Source: Flammeovirgaceae bacterium
GTDB taxonomy: Bacteria; Bacteroidota; Bacteroidia; Cytophagales; Cyclobacteriaceae
DNA: 64,000 bases
Direction: 5' to 3'
NCBI GenBank assembly: GCA_015180985.1
Contig: CP054185.1
Coordinates: 806,001 to 870,000 of the forward strand
Shown one piece after another: positions 42,929 through 51,972 of the stretch (positions are counted from its first letter, which is position 1; every line of letters begins with the position of its first letter). Under the pieces are notes generated by a model. The model was given only the letters and a program-made list of their open reading frames with translations, had not been told where the DNA came from and made no database searches. Both the position numbers and the translations under genes were made by a program.

Positions 42929-44064
42929 GCAATAACTTTAAGAGTTCGCTTTACAAAGTTCACTTTCTCGCGCAAACTGGCAATATCCGGATCTACAATC
43001 GTTACATGGCCCATTTTGCGGAATGGTTTAGTTACCTTTTTTCCATACAAATGCACGTGCACACCGGGCGTGCCGATTACTTTTTCAAATCCCTTATACC
43101 GGGCCGGGCCGGTGTAGCCGGGCTCTCCCAGCAAGTTCACCATCGCACTCGGTAACAGCAGGTGGGTCTCGCCCAACGGAAGGCCGAGTAGTGCCCGCAG
43201 ATGTTGTTCATATTGCGATGTGGCGTTTGCTTCGATAGTATGATGACCGCTGTTGTGGGGACGGGGCGCGATTTCGTTGATTAGAATTTCGCCTTTTTTG
43301 GTTACAAACATCTCCACAGCAAGCAGACCCACCATTTTTAGTTCATTAATTGTTTTGCACGCAACAGCTTCTGCTTCCTGCTTAATGGCCCGATTGAGTT
43401 GAGCAGGCGCATAAAGGTATTCCACAAGGTTTTTTTCCGGATGAAAAACCATCTCCACAGGAGGGTAAGACTTTATTTCTCCATGCTCGTTCCGTGCAAC
43501 GATAACCGAAATTTCCTTTTCAAAGTCAACAAACTGCTCAAGCAAACCCGGAGCGTCAAATGCCTTACGCAGATCTTTTGTTGAGCGGATAACCTGAACA
43601 CCCCGGCCATCGTAACCTTCGCGTCCGAGCTTATGAACGGCCGGTAAAAAATCCTTGTACTTTTTTACATCCGCACGGCTTTCAGTAAGGTAAAAGGGCG
43701 AAGTGGGCAGGCCGCATTCGCGATAGAAAATCTTTTGAGTGCGTTTGTCTTGTATCAGTTCAATAACTTCGGGCTGCGGGTAAACTCTTTTGCCTTTTTT
43801 TACCAGCTCCTTCAACGCCCGGGTGTTTACATTTTCTATTTCGATGGTGATAATATCGCAGGCCTCACCAAATTTCATCACGGTACGGTAGTCAGTAAGT
43901 TTACCTTCCCGAAATGGGGCCAATCCGCTGCAGGGCGCTTCGCTGTCCGGATCGAGTACACGAAAGGAAAGGTTAAAATCTATGCCCGACTGGATGAGCA
44001 TGCGGCCAAGCTGGCCGCCCCCCAGGATACCAATGGTAAAATTTTGTTGAAACTGCCGGCTCAC
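42925..44064 (-). CDS. purK: 5-(carboxyamino)imidazole ribonucleotide synthase
   Basis: 379 residues, ATP-grasp. [12 protein letters not shown] at the N-terminus, [15 protein letters not shown] (about 142), [16 protein letters not shown] (about 172) and [16 protein letters not shown] (about 262). Carboxylates AIR to N5-CAIR using ATP and bicarbonate, feeding PurE. First gene of the purKE unit. Confidence 0.96.
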   Translation of the reverse strand: MSRQFQQNFTIGILGGGQLGRMLIQSGIDFNLSFRVLDPDSEAPCSGLAPFREGKLTDYRTVMKFGEACDIITIEIENVNTRALKELVKKGKRVYPQPEVIELIQDKRTQKIFYRECGLPTSPFYLTESRADVKKYKDFLPAVHKLGREGYDGRGVQVIRSTKDLRKAFDAPGLLEQFVDFEKEISVIVARNEHGEIKSYPPVEMVFHPEKNLVEYLYAPAQLNRAIKQEAEAVACKTINELKMVGLLAVEMFVTKKGEILINEIAPRPHNSGHHTIEANATSQYEQHLRALLGLPLGETHLLLPSAMVNLLGEPGYTGPARYKGFEKVIGTPGVHVHLYGKKVTKPFRKMGHVTIVDPDIASLREKVNFVKRTLKVIA

Positions 44065-44137
44065 CTTGTAACTGTGGCCTAAATTTAGAGAGTTTCAGTT
44101 ATAACTCGTTATGAATACCCAGTGTAATGCCTAATAG

Positions 44138-44145
44138 TATTTTTG
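44138..44145 (+). promoter_or_regulatory. -7 element for the 44167 gene
   Basis: TATTTTTG (TAnnTTTG), 21 bp before ATG 44167. It supports that ATG over an in-frame start at 44143, which lies inside the box. No clear -33 element. Confidence 0.45.
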
Positions 44146-44166
44146 ATCTTTTCATTACCTTCAACC

Positions 44167-44709
44167 ATGAAAAGACCAATTCTTATTATACACTTTGCAT
44201 TATTGTTTTTAGCACCGGTTTCGGCACAGGTAATCGGCACTACTTTTCCATTAATGGAAGCTGAAACCGTGGAAGATAAAAAAGTGACGTTGCCAGAAGC
44301 AGTTAAAGGAAAGTATACGTTGCTTGGACTGGCCTATTCCAAAAAATCTGAAGATGAGTTGAATACGTGGTTTCAGCCGGTATTTGAAAAGTTTATTCAG
44401 AAGAACAAGGGCTTGTTTGAGGGATTCGGGTACGATGTTCACGTGTACTTTATCCCCATGTTTACCGGTGTTAATGCGGCCGCTACAGGTACAGCCAAGC
44501 GCAAGGCCATTAAAAATGTTGATCCGCAGCTGCTGCCATACATCCTTTTTTACAAAGGAGAACTAAAGCCCTATAAAGATGCACTTGATTTTGAGAAGAA
44601 AGACATCCCGTACTTCTTTGTGCTGGATAAAGAAGGTAAGATTCTTTACGCCACCAGCGGTAAGTACAGTGTTTCAAAAATGGATGAAGTAGAAAAAGTC
44701 CTCGAATAG
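44167..44709 (+). CDS. Secreted thioredoxin-fold-like protein without CXXC
   Basis: 180 residues, signal peptide (LIIHFALLFLAPVSAQ). The layout suggests a thioredoxin-like fold: IGTTFPLMEAETVEDKK at the start, KYTLLGLAYSKKSEDELNTW where the redox site would be (no Cys), IPYFFVLDKEGKILYATSG as the cis-Pro strand. Similar in outline to ATP10-like proteins. Probably periplasmic and not a thiol enzyme. Seven bp before the PrsW gene, likely an operon. Confidence 0.7.
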   Translation: MKRPILIIHFALLFLAPVSAQVIGTTFPLMEAETVEDKKVTLPEAVKGKYTLLGLAYSKKSEDELNTWFQPVFEKFIQKNKGLFEGFGYDVHVYFIPMFTGVNAAATGTAKRKAIKNVDPQLLPYILFYKGELKPYKDALDFEKKDIPYFFVLDKEGKILYATSGKYSVSKMDEVEKVLE

Positions 44710-44716
44710 GTATTCA

Positions 44717-45421
44717 ATGGATATCCTTATCCTGCTTGCGCTTGCTTTAGCCCCCGGTATTGCCATTGGGATCTATATCTACCTTAAAGATCATCATGAA
44801 CGGGAGCCGATTGGTTTATTGCTCACCAGTTTTTCCTACGGTGCACTGAGTACGCTGGTAACCTTTGCCATAAGCTGGCCGCTGGAATTCCTCGTCTTCC
44901 TAAAAGAAGATAGCGTAACCGATCAGTTTACCAATGCCTTTTTCAAAGTTGCATTGGTTGAAGAGTTCAGCAAATTCATTTTTATCCGGTTTATTCTCTA
45001 TCCAAATAAAAATTTCAATGAACCGTTTGACGGCATTGTGTATGCCACCATGGTGGGCATGGGGTTTGCAACTTTTGAAAACATCCTGTATGTTTTTCAC
45101 TATGGCGTGCCCACAGGCATTCTTCGCATGTTCACTGCAGTACCCGCGCACGCCTGCTTCGCGGTGCTAATGGGGTATTTTCTCGGTAAGGCTAAGTTTA
45201 CACACCGTAAAGAAATTTACTATTCGATTGTTGCTTTGCTGGTTGCTACTGCTTTTCACGGAGCGTACGACTACTTCTGGTTTATTTCTTTTGTACCAGG
45301 TATTTGGATTGGTGCGATAATATCTCTGATTGTTGCGTTGGCGCTCTCTAAAAAAGCCATCTTGCTTCATCAGCAATCTTCACCGTTTATTAATGCAGAC
45401 TCAACCCGAAACAATTCGTAA
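44717..45421 (+). CDS. PrsW-family intramembrane metalloprotease
   Basis: 234 residues, about eight membrane helices. PrsW motifs: the EE pair in VALVEEFSKFIFIR (about 73), GMGFATFENILYVFHYG (about 118), VPAHACFAVLMGYFLG (about 143) and AFHGAYDYFW (about 178), whose His and Glu residues form the active site. In other bacteria PrsW cuts anti-sigma factors at the membrane; no sigma/anti-sigma pair lies nearby here. Converges with rng, 8 bp apart. Confidence 0.88.
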   Translation: MDILILLALALAPGIAIGIYIYLKDHHEREPIGLLLTSFSYGALSTLVTFAISWPLEFLVFLKEDSVTDQFTNAFFKVALVEEFSKFIFIRFILYPNKNFNEPFDGIVYATMVGMGFATFENILYVFHYGVPTGILRMFTAVPAHACFAVLMGYFLGKAKFTHRKEIYYSIVALLVATAFHGAYDYFWFISFVPGIWIGAIISLIVALALSKKAILLHQQSSPFINADSTRNNS

Positions 45422-45429
45422 TAAACTGC

Positions 45430-46983
45430 TCAGGAGTTTAGCTCAATCTCCTCCCCTTCCTTACTGAGGAATTTAAACTCCGTTATACCCACCGAAGAAT
45501 CAACCTCCATGTTCACCCAGCGTTTGTATTTAAAAAACCATTTCACCCGTTGCGAAAAAATGCCTTTGGTAAAATAGGAGTGTAAATACGGATGAAGTGC
45601 CAAAACCAGTTGCCGCTGGTTTTGCTTCACCAGCAGGTAATCCAGCGTTTTCTCAATCTGGTCCGATACCAAAATTGAGGCGCCAATTTTACCGGTACCA
45701 TTGCAGGTCGGGCACACTTCTTTGGTGGCAATATTTACCTGAGGGCGAACCCGCTCACGGGTAATCTGCATTAATCCGAATTTCGAAAGCGGCAGAACGG
45801 TGGACTTGGCTTTGTCTTTTTCCATCTCCTCTTTCATGATCTTATGGATCTGCTTTTTATTATCGTGGTTCTTCATGTCGATGAAATCAACCACAATAAT
45901 GCCTCCCATATCGCGCAGGCGAAGCTGGCGGGCAATTTCTTTAGCCGCCTCTATGTTAACCGAAAGAGCTGTGTTTTCCTGGTTCTCTTCGCGGTTCGAT
46001 TTATTTCCGCTGTTCACATCAATTACGTGCAGGGCTTCGGTGTGCTCAATAATCAGATACCCTCCGCCTTTTAAACTCACCGTTTGACCAAACGCTGATT
46101 TGATCTGCTTTTCAATGCCGTAATGTTCAAAGATTTTAACCCGTCCGGTATAGAATTTTACAATCTTCTCCTGTTCTGGTGAAATGGTGCGGATATAAGC
46201 CCGGATTTCTTCATAAATCTTCTTGTCATCAACATGAATGTTGTCGAACGATTCGTTTAATAAATCGCGTACCAGCGAAGAGGTTTTGTTCAACTCGCCA
46301 ATCAGTTTGTCGTTCGGTTGGGCCGTGGGCAGCCGGGTGATGCCTTCTTCCCAGGTTTTAACCAGGTTGCGCAGGTCGCGATCCAGATCGGCCACTTCCA
46401 CGCCCTCGGCAACTGTGCGAACGATCACACCGAAATTTTCGGGTTTAATCGATTGGATAAGGCGCAGCAGGCGCTTGCGTTCATCGCTGCTGGTAATCTT
46501 TTTTGACACGTTAACCGTGTTGGAAAAGGGCACGAGCACCAGGTAGCGCCCGGCAAGGGAGAGTTCACAGGACAGTCGCGGGCCCTTGGTCGAGATAGGT
46601 TCCTTTACAATTTGCACCGGTATGAGCTGGCCCTTGGCCAGTTGCTGGCCTATTTTGCCATGCTTGTCAATATCCGGTTCGAGCGTAAATTTTTCCAGCT
46701 TGCCGAAAATTTTCCGGGCACGCACCAGTTTGGTAAACTTCTGTAGCGAACTGAACTGCGGTCCCAGGTCGAGGTAATGAAGGAATGCATCCTTATCATA
46801 CCCCACATCAATGAAGGCTGCGTTTAACCCCTGCACCACTTTTTTAACGGTGCCCAGGTAAATATCACCCACGGTGAACTTGCTGCCCTCGGTTTCCTGA
46901 TGGAATTCAACAAGTGTTTTATCCCGAAGAAGAGCTATACGACATCCGTCCTGAGCATTGCTTATTATTAGTTCATTGCTCAC
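45430..46983 (-). CDS. rng: Ribonuclease G/E family endoribonuclease
   Basis: 517 residues, RNase G size, without the long RNase E scaffold tail. S1 domain at the N-terminus (VGDIYLGTVKKVVQGLNAAF, about 37), catalytic DNase-I-like part with HVIDVNSG (about 322) and IIVVDFIDMKNHDNK (about 362) carrying the Mg Asp residues, and the zinc-link CPTCNGTG (about 427). Matures rRNA and degrades mRNA. Follows HU, TPR and the bS22-like gene in the usual Bacteroidota order. Confidence 0.94.
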   Translation of the reverse strand: MSNELIISNAQDGCRIALLRDKTLVEFHQETEGSKFTVGDIYLGTVKKVVQGLNAAFIDVGYDKDAFLHYLDLGPQFSSLQKFTKLVRARKIFGKLEKFTLEPDIDKHGKIGQQLAKGQLIPVQIVKEPISTKGPRLSCELSLAGRYLVLVPFSNTVNVSKKITSSDERKRLLRLIQSIKPENFGVIVRTVAEGVEVADLDRDLRNLVKTWEEGITRLPTAQPNDKLIGELNKTSSLVRDLLNESFDNIHVDDKKIYEEIRAYIRTISPEQEKIVKFYTGRVKIFEHYGIEKQIKSAFGQTVSLKGGGYLIIEHTEALHVIDVNSGNKSNREENQENTALSVNIEAAKEIARQLRLRDMGGIIVVDFIDMKNHDNKKQIHKIMKEEMEKDKAKSTVLPLSKFGLMQITRERVRPQVNIATKEVCPTCNGTGKIGASILVSDQIEKTLDYLLVKQNQRQLVLALHPYLHSYFTKGIFSQRVKWFFKYKRWVNMEVDSSVGITEFKFLSKEGEEIELNS

Positions 46984-47017
46984 AACGTATCAGATTAAAT
47001 GTGTATAGATTTCGGAT

Positions 47018-47046
47018 AAGCCACCCGCCAGCCGGGCGGGTGGCTT
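47018..47046 (-). terminator. GC-rich hairpin between bS22-like gene and rng
   Basis: Perfect 12-bp stem AAGCCACCCGCC / GGCGGGTGGCTT, 5-nt loop, 8 bp after the bS22-like stop. No U-run follows in the minus direction, so it may act as a partial terminator or as a processing/stability stem ahead of rng. Confidence 0.55.
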
Positions 47047-47053
47047 CCCTGGC

Positions 47054-47143
47054 TTACTTCTTCTTATGTCTGTTCTTTCTCAAGCGCTTTTTACGCTTGT
47101 GCGTAGCCATTTTGTGCTTCTTTCTTTTTTTTCCGCTTGGCAT
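47054..47143 (-). CDS. Small basic ribosomal protein, bS22/mS38 (AURKAIP1/COX24 domain) type
   Basis: 29 residues: MPSGKKRKKHKMATHKRK at the start, then KRLRKNRHKKK. Over half of the residues are Lys, Arg or His. The pattern KxHKMxTHKRKKRLRKNRHKK is that of the AURKAIP1/COX24 domain found in mitochondrial mS38 and bacterial bS22, which binds the 30S decoding region. This tiny gene between the TPR protein and rng is typical of Bacteroidota and is often missed by annotation. Confidence 0.85.
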   Translation of the reverse strand: MPSGKKRKKHKMATHKRKKRLRKNRHKKK

Positions 47144-47194
47144 AATTGTTAATGTTTTAACCCATGCCCGCTGTGGCAGGGGTTGGTTTTTAAT

Positions 47195-47998
47195 TTATTT
47201 CAAGTCGTTCAGATACGAATCTGCGGTTGCCTGCACTGCAGGATCGGTATCCAGTTGTTTTACTTTTTCAAACTGTTCACGGGCTTTCCTCCTGTCGCCT
47301 GTGTTCATGTAAGCCACCCCCAACAACAATAACCCCTGCACATGGTTTGGGTTTACCACAGTAAGCTCCGTTAACCGTTCTATGGCACGGTCATACTGGC
47401 CCGACTGGATGGACAACATGCCCAGGTTGAACAAGGCCGTTTCGTTTTTCGGATCGGCCGCCAGCACTTCGCGCAGCAGGGTAATGCCCTGCATGGGGTT
47501 GGCCGATGACATATAGGTCATCGCCAGTTTTGATTTTACATCCAGGTTAGCAGGTTGCGCTGCCAACACTTTTGCAAAATACTCCTGTGCTTTTTGGGCC
47601 AGTTCACCTTGCCTGCTTTCGTCCGTAGCAAAGGTATAGGCCTCGTAATAGGCGTTTCCGGCTTTTGCCCAGCTTTCCAGTGTATTAAAGAACGTTGCAG
47701 CCTTTTCAGCAAACCAGGCAGCACTATCAAACCTGCCTGCTTTGCTGTATAATGCTGCCAGCGAATCGGCAAAGATAGCATTTTTTTCTGCGGTACTGGT
47801 CTGATAAGCCCTTCTTACCTGGACAATAGTCTGTTTCAATTGCTGCGGTACCTGGTGTGGATCGGTAGCTGTAGGTTGACCGGATGAGTCGGACTGAATA
47901 GTTTGTTCATCGTTGCGAACAACTGCTTTGGGCAGCATAAATAAGGCAGCGATCAATGCGGCACTGATCACGACAAGGATAATTCTGTTTTTAAGCAT
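47195..47998 (-). CDS. Membrane-anchored tetratricopeptide-repeat protein
   Basis: 267 residues. N-terminal membrane anchor (IILVVISAALIAALFMLP), then at least four TPR motifs between residues 75 and 260, such as GNAYYEAYTFA, AMTYMSSANPMQGITLLREV, LFNLGMLSIQSGQYDRAIER and LLLGVAYMNTGDRRKAREQF. Acts as a protein-interaction scaffold, probably in the periplasm. Located between HU and the bS22-like gene, its normal Bacteroidota context. Confidence 0.87.
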   Translation of the reverse strand: MLKNRIILVVISAALIAALFMLPKAVVRNDEQTIQSDSSGQPTATDPHQVPQQLKQTIVQVRRAYQTSTAEKNAIFADSLAALYSKAGRFDSAAWFAEKAATFFNTLESWAKAGNAYYEAYTFATDESRQGELAQKAQEYFAKVLAAQPANLDVKSKLAMTYMSSANPMQGITLLREVLAADPKNETALFNLGMLSIQSGQYDRAIERLTELTVVNPNHVQGLLLLGVAYMNTGDRRKAREQFEKVKQLDTDPAVQATADSYLNDLK

Positions 47999-48019
47999 GG
48001 GGGTTCAGCGGGCCTGTGG

Positions 48020-48328
48020 TCAGGCCTTTTCAGCAAGCTGTTTTACTTTATCGCTGTTTTTGATTTTGCTCACAAAAATCTTGGCGGGCTTAAAACTGGG
48101 CACATAGTGTTCATCAATCACCAGGGCTGTGTTACGCGAAATGTTCCGGGCAATTTTTTTCTTCCTTTTTTTATTAATGAAACTGCCGAACCCACGAATG
48201 TAAATATTGTGGCCGTTGGCCATGTTGCTTTTAATAACACTGAAGAAGGCTTCTACCGAAGCCGTTACATCAGCTTTATCTACTCCGGTCTTTTCAGCGA
48301 TTTCGTTAATAATATCTGCTTTGGTCAC
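48020..48328 (-). CDS. HU-family DNA-binding protein
   Basis: 102 residues from GTG 48328 (VTKADIINEIAEKTGV), which aligns with the start of other HU proteins; a start at 48448 would add residues unlike the family and cross a promoter box. DNA-binding arm region: NIYIRGFGSFINKKRKKKIARN, with the Pro-containing tip VPSFKPAKIF. Compacts DNA as a dimer. Divergent from mutY. Confidence 0.92.
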   Translation of the reverse strand: MTKADIINEIAEKTGVDKADVTASVEAFFSVIKSNMANGHNIYIRGFGSFINKKRKKKIARNISRNTALVIDEHYVPSFKPAKIFVSKIKNSDKVKQLAEKA

Positions 48329-48363
48329 AGTGGTAAATTTTAATTTCTGCTTTTTCGGGAGGC

Positions 48364-48371
48364 CAAAGTTA
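48364..48371 (-). promoter_or_regulatory. -7 element for the HU gene
   Basis: Minus-strand TAACTTTG (TAnnTTTG), 35 bp before GTG 48328. It fixes the start downstream of it. No clear -33 element. Confidence 0.45.
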
Positions 48372-48424
48372 ATTTGTGGCTTCAGATTTAAAAATGAATA
48401 TTGAAAAAATTGATAATCAGGAGG

Positions 48425-49480
48425 ATGGACAATCGTTATTTCTCTCAAAAAGTCGTTGAATGGTACCTGAAAAACAAACGGAATCTACCCTGGCGCAACA
48501 CTACCGACCCGTATAAAGTCTGGCTTTCCGAAATAATTCTGCAACAAACCCGCGTTGAACAGGGCCTTCCTTACTACAGCTTGTTTATCAAAAAATTCCC
48601 TACGGTAAAGGCGCTGGCCGCTGCACCGGCACAACTGGTATTGCGGGCGTGGCAGGGGCTTGGCTACTACACCCGTGCCCGTAACCTGCACCGGTGCGCG
48701 CACATCGTTGCGCAGCAGTTGAACGGAAAATTTCCCGACAATTATGCCGCCCTGCTTACGTTGCCGGGCATTGGAAACTACACAGCCGCTGCCATTGCCT
48801 CCATTTGTTTTAATGAACCCGTTGCCGTGGTGGATGGAAACGTTTTTCGCGTATTGGCCCGGGTGTTTGGTATTTATGAGCCGATTAATTCCGTTTCAGG
48901 TAAACAACGCTTTAATGAGTTAGCCAATATACTGATTGATAAAGAGCGGCCCGCTTTATTCAATCAGGCGATAATGGAATTCGGAGCGCTGCACTGCACA
49001 CCGCGAAATCCCCTTTGTGCAGATTGCATATTTAAAAAACAATGCGTTGCCTATGCCGGTATCCTGCAAACTGAGTTGCCGGTGAAGATTAAAAAGAAAC
49101 CCGCACGTAACCGGTACTTTACATATGTGGTTTTTCGTAAGGGAAACTTTTTATTTATGAATAAGCGATCGGCCGGTGACATCTGGCAGTCGTTGTATGA
49201 TTTTTATCTTGTTGAAGGGCGGTCTCAAAAGCTAACTTTGGCATGGTTTAAAAAACACCATACCGAACTTGCTCCGCTGCTAACGCAAGTAAAACAACCC
49301 GGGGCAACCCGGTGGTACCGGCACAACCTCAGCCATCAAAAAATATTTGCCCGTTTTCTGGTGGTTAACGGAGTTCCCGATAAAAAACTCGGACTGCGAA
49401 AATTCAGTCTGAAAACCGTGGAAAACCTGCCAAAACCCGTGCTTATCAGCCGATTTTTGAAGGACGCTCAACTTTTATAG
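48425..49480 (+). CDS. mutY: A/G-specific adenine DNA glycosylase
   Basis: 351 residues from ATG 48425; the open frame extends 24 bases upstream, but MDNRYFSQ fits the family start. HhH-GPD glycosylase with the catalytic Glu in LQQTRVEQG (about 40), helix-hairpin-helix LPGIGNYTAAAI (about 118) with Asp in VVDGNVFRV, and the iron-sulfur cluster Cys set (HCTPRNPLCADCIFKKQC, about 200-215). A C-terminal NUDIX-like domain reads 8-oxoG. Removes A opposite 8-oxoG. First gene of mutY-ssb-gldE-gldD. Confidence 0.95.
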   Translation: MDNRYFSQKVVEWYLKNKRNLPWRNTTDPYKVWLSEIILQQTRVEQGLPYYSLFIKKFPTVKALAAAPAQLVLRAWQGLGYYTRARNLHRCAHIVAQQLNGKFPDNYAALLTLPGIGNYTAAAIASICFNEPVAVVDGNVFRVLARVFGIYEPINSVSGKQRFNELANILIDKERPALFNQAIMEFGALHCTPRNPLCADCIFKKQCVAYAGILQTELPVKIKKKPARNRYFTYVVFRKGNFLFMNKRSAGDIWQSLYDFYLVEGRSQKLTLAWFKKHHTELAPLLTQVKQPGATRWYRHNLSHQKIFARFLVVNGVPDKKLGLRKFSLKTVENLPKPVLISRFLKDAQLL

Positions 49481-49495
49481 TTGCCCCCGTATTGG

Positions 49496-49503
49496 TATTT
49501 TTG
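49496..49503 (+). promoter_or_regulatory. Possible -7 element for ssb
   Basis: TATTTTTG (TAnnTTTG) just after the mutY stop, about 90 bp before the ssb ATG. No well-placed -33 element; ssb could also be read from mutY. Confidence 0.35.
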
Positions 49504-49592
49504 CTGCCCAGTTGGTTGTCATTGCAGGGCACACAGGCACGTATGCCGGGCAATGACTTCTGTTTTATAGCACGAAATGAAAATATACCCGT

Positions 49593-50039
49593 ATGTCAGG
49601 AGTAAATAAAGTAATACTTGTTGGTAGGCTCGGAAAAGATCCGGAAGTGAGGAATTTAGAAAGTGGCGTTTCAGTAGCAAACTTTACAGTGGCTACCTCA
49701 GAAACATACCGTGACAGAACCACAGGCGAGAAAAAGGAAATTACGGATTGGCACAATGTTGTGTTGTGGAGGGGGCTTGCTGAAGTAGCACAAAAATACC
49801 TGCATAAAGGCGACCTGGTGTACATCGAAGGAAAACTGAAAACCCGTTCATGGGAAAAGGATGGTGTAACACGCTACACAACCGAGGTTGTGGCCGATAA
49901 TATGACGATGCTTTCAACCCGCGGCAGCAATACCGCTGTTTCCTCTGAAAATCAAGGCTATGCTTCACCCAAAAATACCAGCACCGAAAGCATGCCGCTC
50001 CCGGCCGACACGGGTGGTACGGACGACTTGCCTTTTTAA
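49593..50039 (+). CDS. ssb: Single-stranded DNA-binding protein
   Basis: 148 residues. OB fold at the N-terminus: [36 protein letters not shown] and [15 protein letters not shown]. Flexible linker (about 110-140) and the acidic tail GGTDDLPF that recruits repair and replication proteins. Between mutY and gldE, as in many Bacteroidota. Confidence 0.96.
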   Translation: MSGVNKVILVGRLGKDPEVRNLESGVSVANFTVATSETYRDRTTGEKKEITDWHNVVLWRGLAEVAQKYLHKGDLVYIEGKLKTRSWEKDGVTRYTTEVVADNMTMLSTRGSNTAVSSENQGYASPKNTSTESMPLPADTGGTDDLPF

Positions 50040-50063
50040 GTAAATCCTTAACGCTAAAAACCG

Positions 50064-51377
50064 TTGGACGAGCCTCCCAGTCAACCCTTGTTACAAGTGT
50101 TATCGGGTATTAACCCGATGGTGGTGATAAGTCTGGCCGTTATTTTTCTGCTGCTGATTATCTCGGGGCTGGTTTCCGCCTCCGAAGTGGCTTTTTTTTC
50201 ACTTAAGCCGGATGACCTGGATCGGTGCCGCGACCGCAACTCAAAATCCGACCGCGCCATCATCGATTTATTAAATAATCCGCGTCAGTTGTTGGCCACC
50301 ATTTTAATTATGAACAACACGGTAAACGTGGGGATCGTAACCATATCAACTTTTCTGATGTGGGAACTGGCCGGCACCCGCAGGCCCGAGGAATTGATTG
50401 TGCTGGGCGTAACCCTGGCCGTAACCATTGCCATCACCTTTTTCGGTGAAATCCTCCCGAAAGTATATGCTACCAAGCACAACATCAGCATGGCACAACT
50501 GATGGCCGGGCTGTGGCGTATTTTAATTGCTTTGTTTAAGCCTGTGGCCACACCGCTTATGAAGATGAGCAACCTTGTTGAAAAACGATTTGAAAAGAAG
50601 GGCTACCAGGCTACCGTGGAAGAACTGCACCAGGCCCTTGAAATTGCCACCAGCACCGATGAAACCACCCGCGAAGAAAAAGAAATTCTGAAAGGCATTG
50701 TAAACTTTGGTACGATAACCGTTAAGCAAATTATGCAATCGCGGGTTGATATTGCTGCAGTTGACATGGAGAAAAATTATCATGAACTGGTGGACTATAT
50801 CCGGGGTTATGGTTTTTCGCGGATGCCGGTATATCGGGAAACACTCGATAAAGTAGAGGGCGTGCTGCATATTAAAGACCTGCTGCCCTTTATTGACCGG
50901 GAGCCCGGTTTTAAATGGCAGTCGTTGATAAGGCCCGGGTTTTTTGTTCCTGAAACCAAAAAAATTGATTCGTTGCTGAAGGATTTCCAGGAAAAGCATG
51001 TGCATATGGCTATTGTGGTGGATGAGTATGGGGGGACCTCCGGCCTGATTACGCTTGAAGATGTAATTGAGGAAATTATTGGGGAGATAAACGATGAGTT
51101 TGACGAGGCCGGTCAGAAATTTCAACGGTTAGACGAGCTAAACTTTATCTTTGAAGGACGAATTACCCTTCATGACTTTTGTAAGGCCCTGGATATACCT
51201 GCCGATACATTTGATGATGTACGCGGAGAAAGTGAATCACTGGGCGGGCTAATCCTTGAATTAAACGAAGGGTTTCCTGCAGTGGGCGATCGCATTGCGT
51301 ATCGCCAGTTTACCTTCACTGTTGAATCGCTTGATAAAAAGCGAATCAGGCGGGTGCGCGTAACCATATCGGAATAG
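50064..51377 (+). CDS. gldE: Gliding motility-associated protein GldE (CNNM/CorC-type)
   Basis: 437 residues from TTG 50064; the first in-frame ATG (residue 19) would cut into the approach to the first membrane helix. CNNM transmembrane domain of about four helices ([20 protein letters not shown], about 38), two CBS domains (about 215-340) and a C-terminal CorC_HlyC domain ([20 protein letters not shown]). GldE is needed together with GldD for gliding/type IX secretion in flavobacteria. Four bp before gldD. Confidence 0.88.
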   Translation: MDEPPSQPLLQVLSGINPMVVISLAVIFLLLIISGLVSASEVAFFSLKPDDLDRCRDRNSKSDRAIIDLLNNPRQLLATILIMNNTVNVGIVTISTFLMWELAGTRRPEELIVLGVTLAVTIAITFFGEILPKVYATKHNISMAQLMAGLWRILIALFKPVATPLMKMSNLVEKRFEKKGYQATVEELHQALEIATSTDETTREEKEILKGIVNFGTITVKQIMQSRVDIAAVDMEKNYHELVDYIRGYGFSRMPVYRETLDKVEGVLHIKDLLPFIDREPGFKWQSLIRPGFFVPETKKIDSLLKDFQEKHVHMAIVVDEYGGTSGLITLEDVIEEIIGEINDEFDEAGQKFQRLDELNFIFEGRITLHDFCKALDIPADTFDDVRGESESLGGLILELNEGFPAVGDRIAYRQFTFTVESLDKKRIRRVRVTISE

Positions 51378-51381
51378 CCAC

Positions 51382-51972
51382 ATGACCATCACAAAAATCT
51401 CATTGGTACTGTGCATGATTTGCCTCGTTACCGGCTGCCAGCGCGAATTCCTGCCAAAACCCATCGGCTACAACCGCCTTGTGATGCCTGACCCTGAGTA
51501 CCTTCCGCTACCCGATTCGCTGCCGTACTCATTTGAATATTCCCGTCATGCCCGGCTGCTGGCCGATACTTCGGGTTTCAGTGAACGGTACTGGATTGAA
51601 CTGTATTATCCTCTTTTAAAATCAAATATTCATATCACCTACAAGCCTATTCAAAACAGCGAGCAACTGCTGAAAGAGTTTGTAAACGATGCCTACACGT
51701 TAGCGGCCAAACACCAGATAAAAGCCTACGCCATTGATGAGGTGATTGTAAAAACACCTTCGGGCAAAACCGCGGTGGTGGTAGAGTTACAGGGCGAAGT
51801 GCCCAGCCAGATGCAGTTTACCATTACCGATTCTACCCGAAATTTTCTACGCGGTGCGCTTTACTTCAACACCAAAGTGCACAACGATTCACTGAAGCCG
51901 GCCATTGAGTATATGAAAAAAGATATTATGCATTTGATTAATACCTTCGCCTGGAAACCTGTTAAAAAGTAA
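51382..51972 (+). CDS. gldD: Gliding motility lipoprotein GldD
   Basis: 196 residues, lipoprotein signal ([14 protein letters not shown]). GldD signatures: [18 protein letters not shown] near the N-terminus, [14 protein letters not shown] and [20 protein letters not shown]. Works with GldE in gliding motility and T9SS function in the envelope. Gap of 4 bp to gldE and no gap to the following PLP enzyme, so possibly one transcript. Confidence 0.9.
   Translation: MTITKISLVLCMICLVTGCQREFLPKPIGYNRLVMPDPEYLPLPDSLPYSFEYSRHARLLADTSGFSERYWIELYYPLLKSNIHITYKPIQNSEQLLKEFVNDAYTLAAKHQIKAYAIDEVIVKTPSGKTAVVVELQGEVPSQMQFTITDSTRNFLRGALYFNTKVHNDSLKPAIEYMKKDIMHLINTFAWKPVKK

Noticed and set aside
48020-48448. 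142-residue HU protein
   Set aside because: The extra N-terminus has no counterpart in HU proteins and lies upstream of a -7 promoter box; GTG 48328 aligns with the family.
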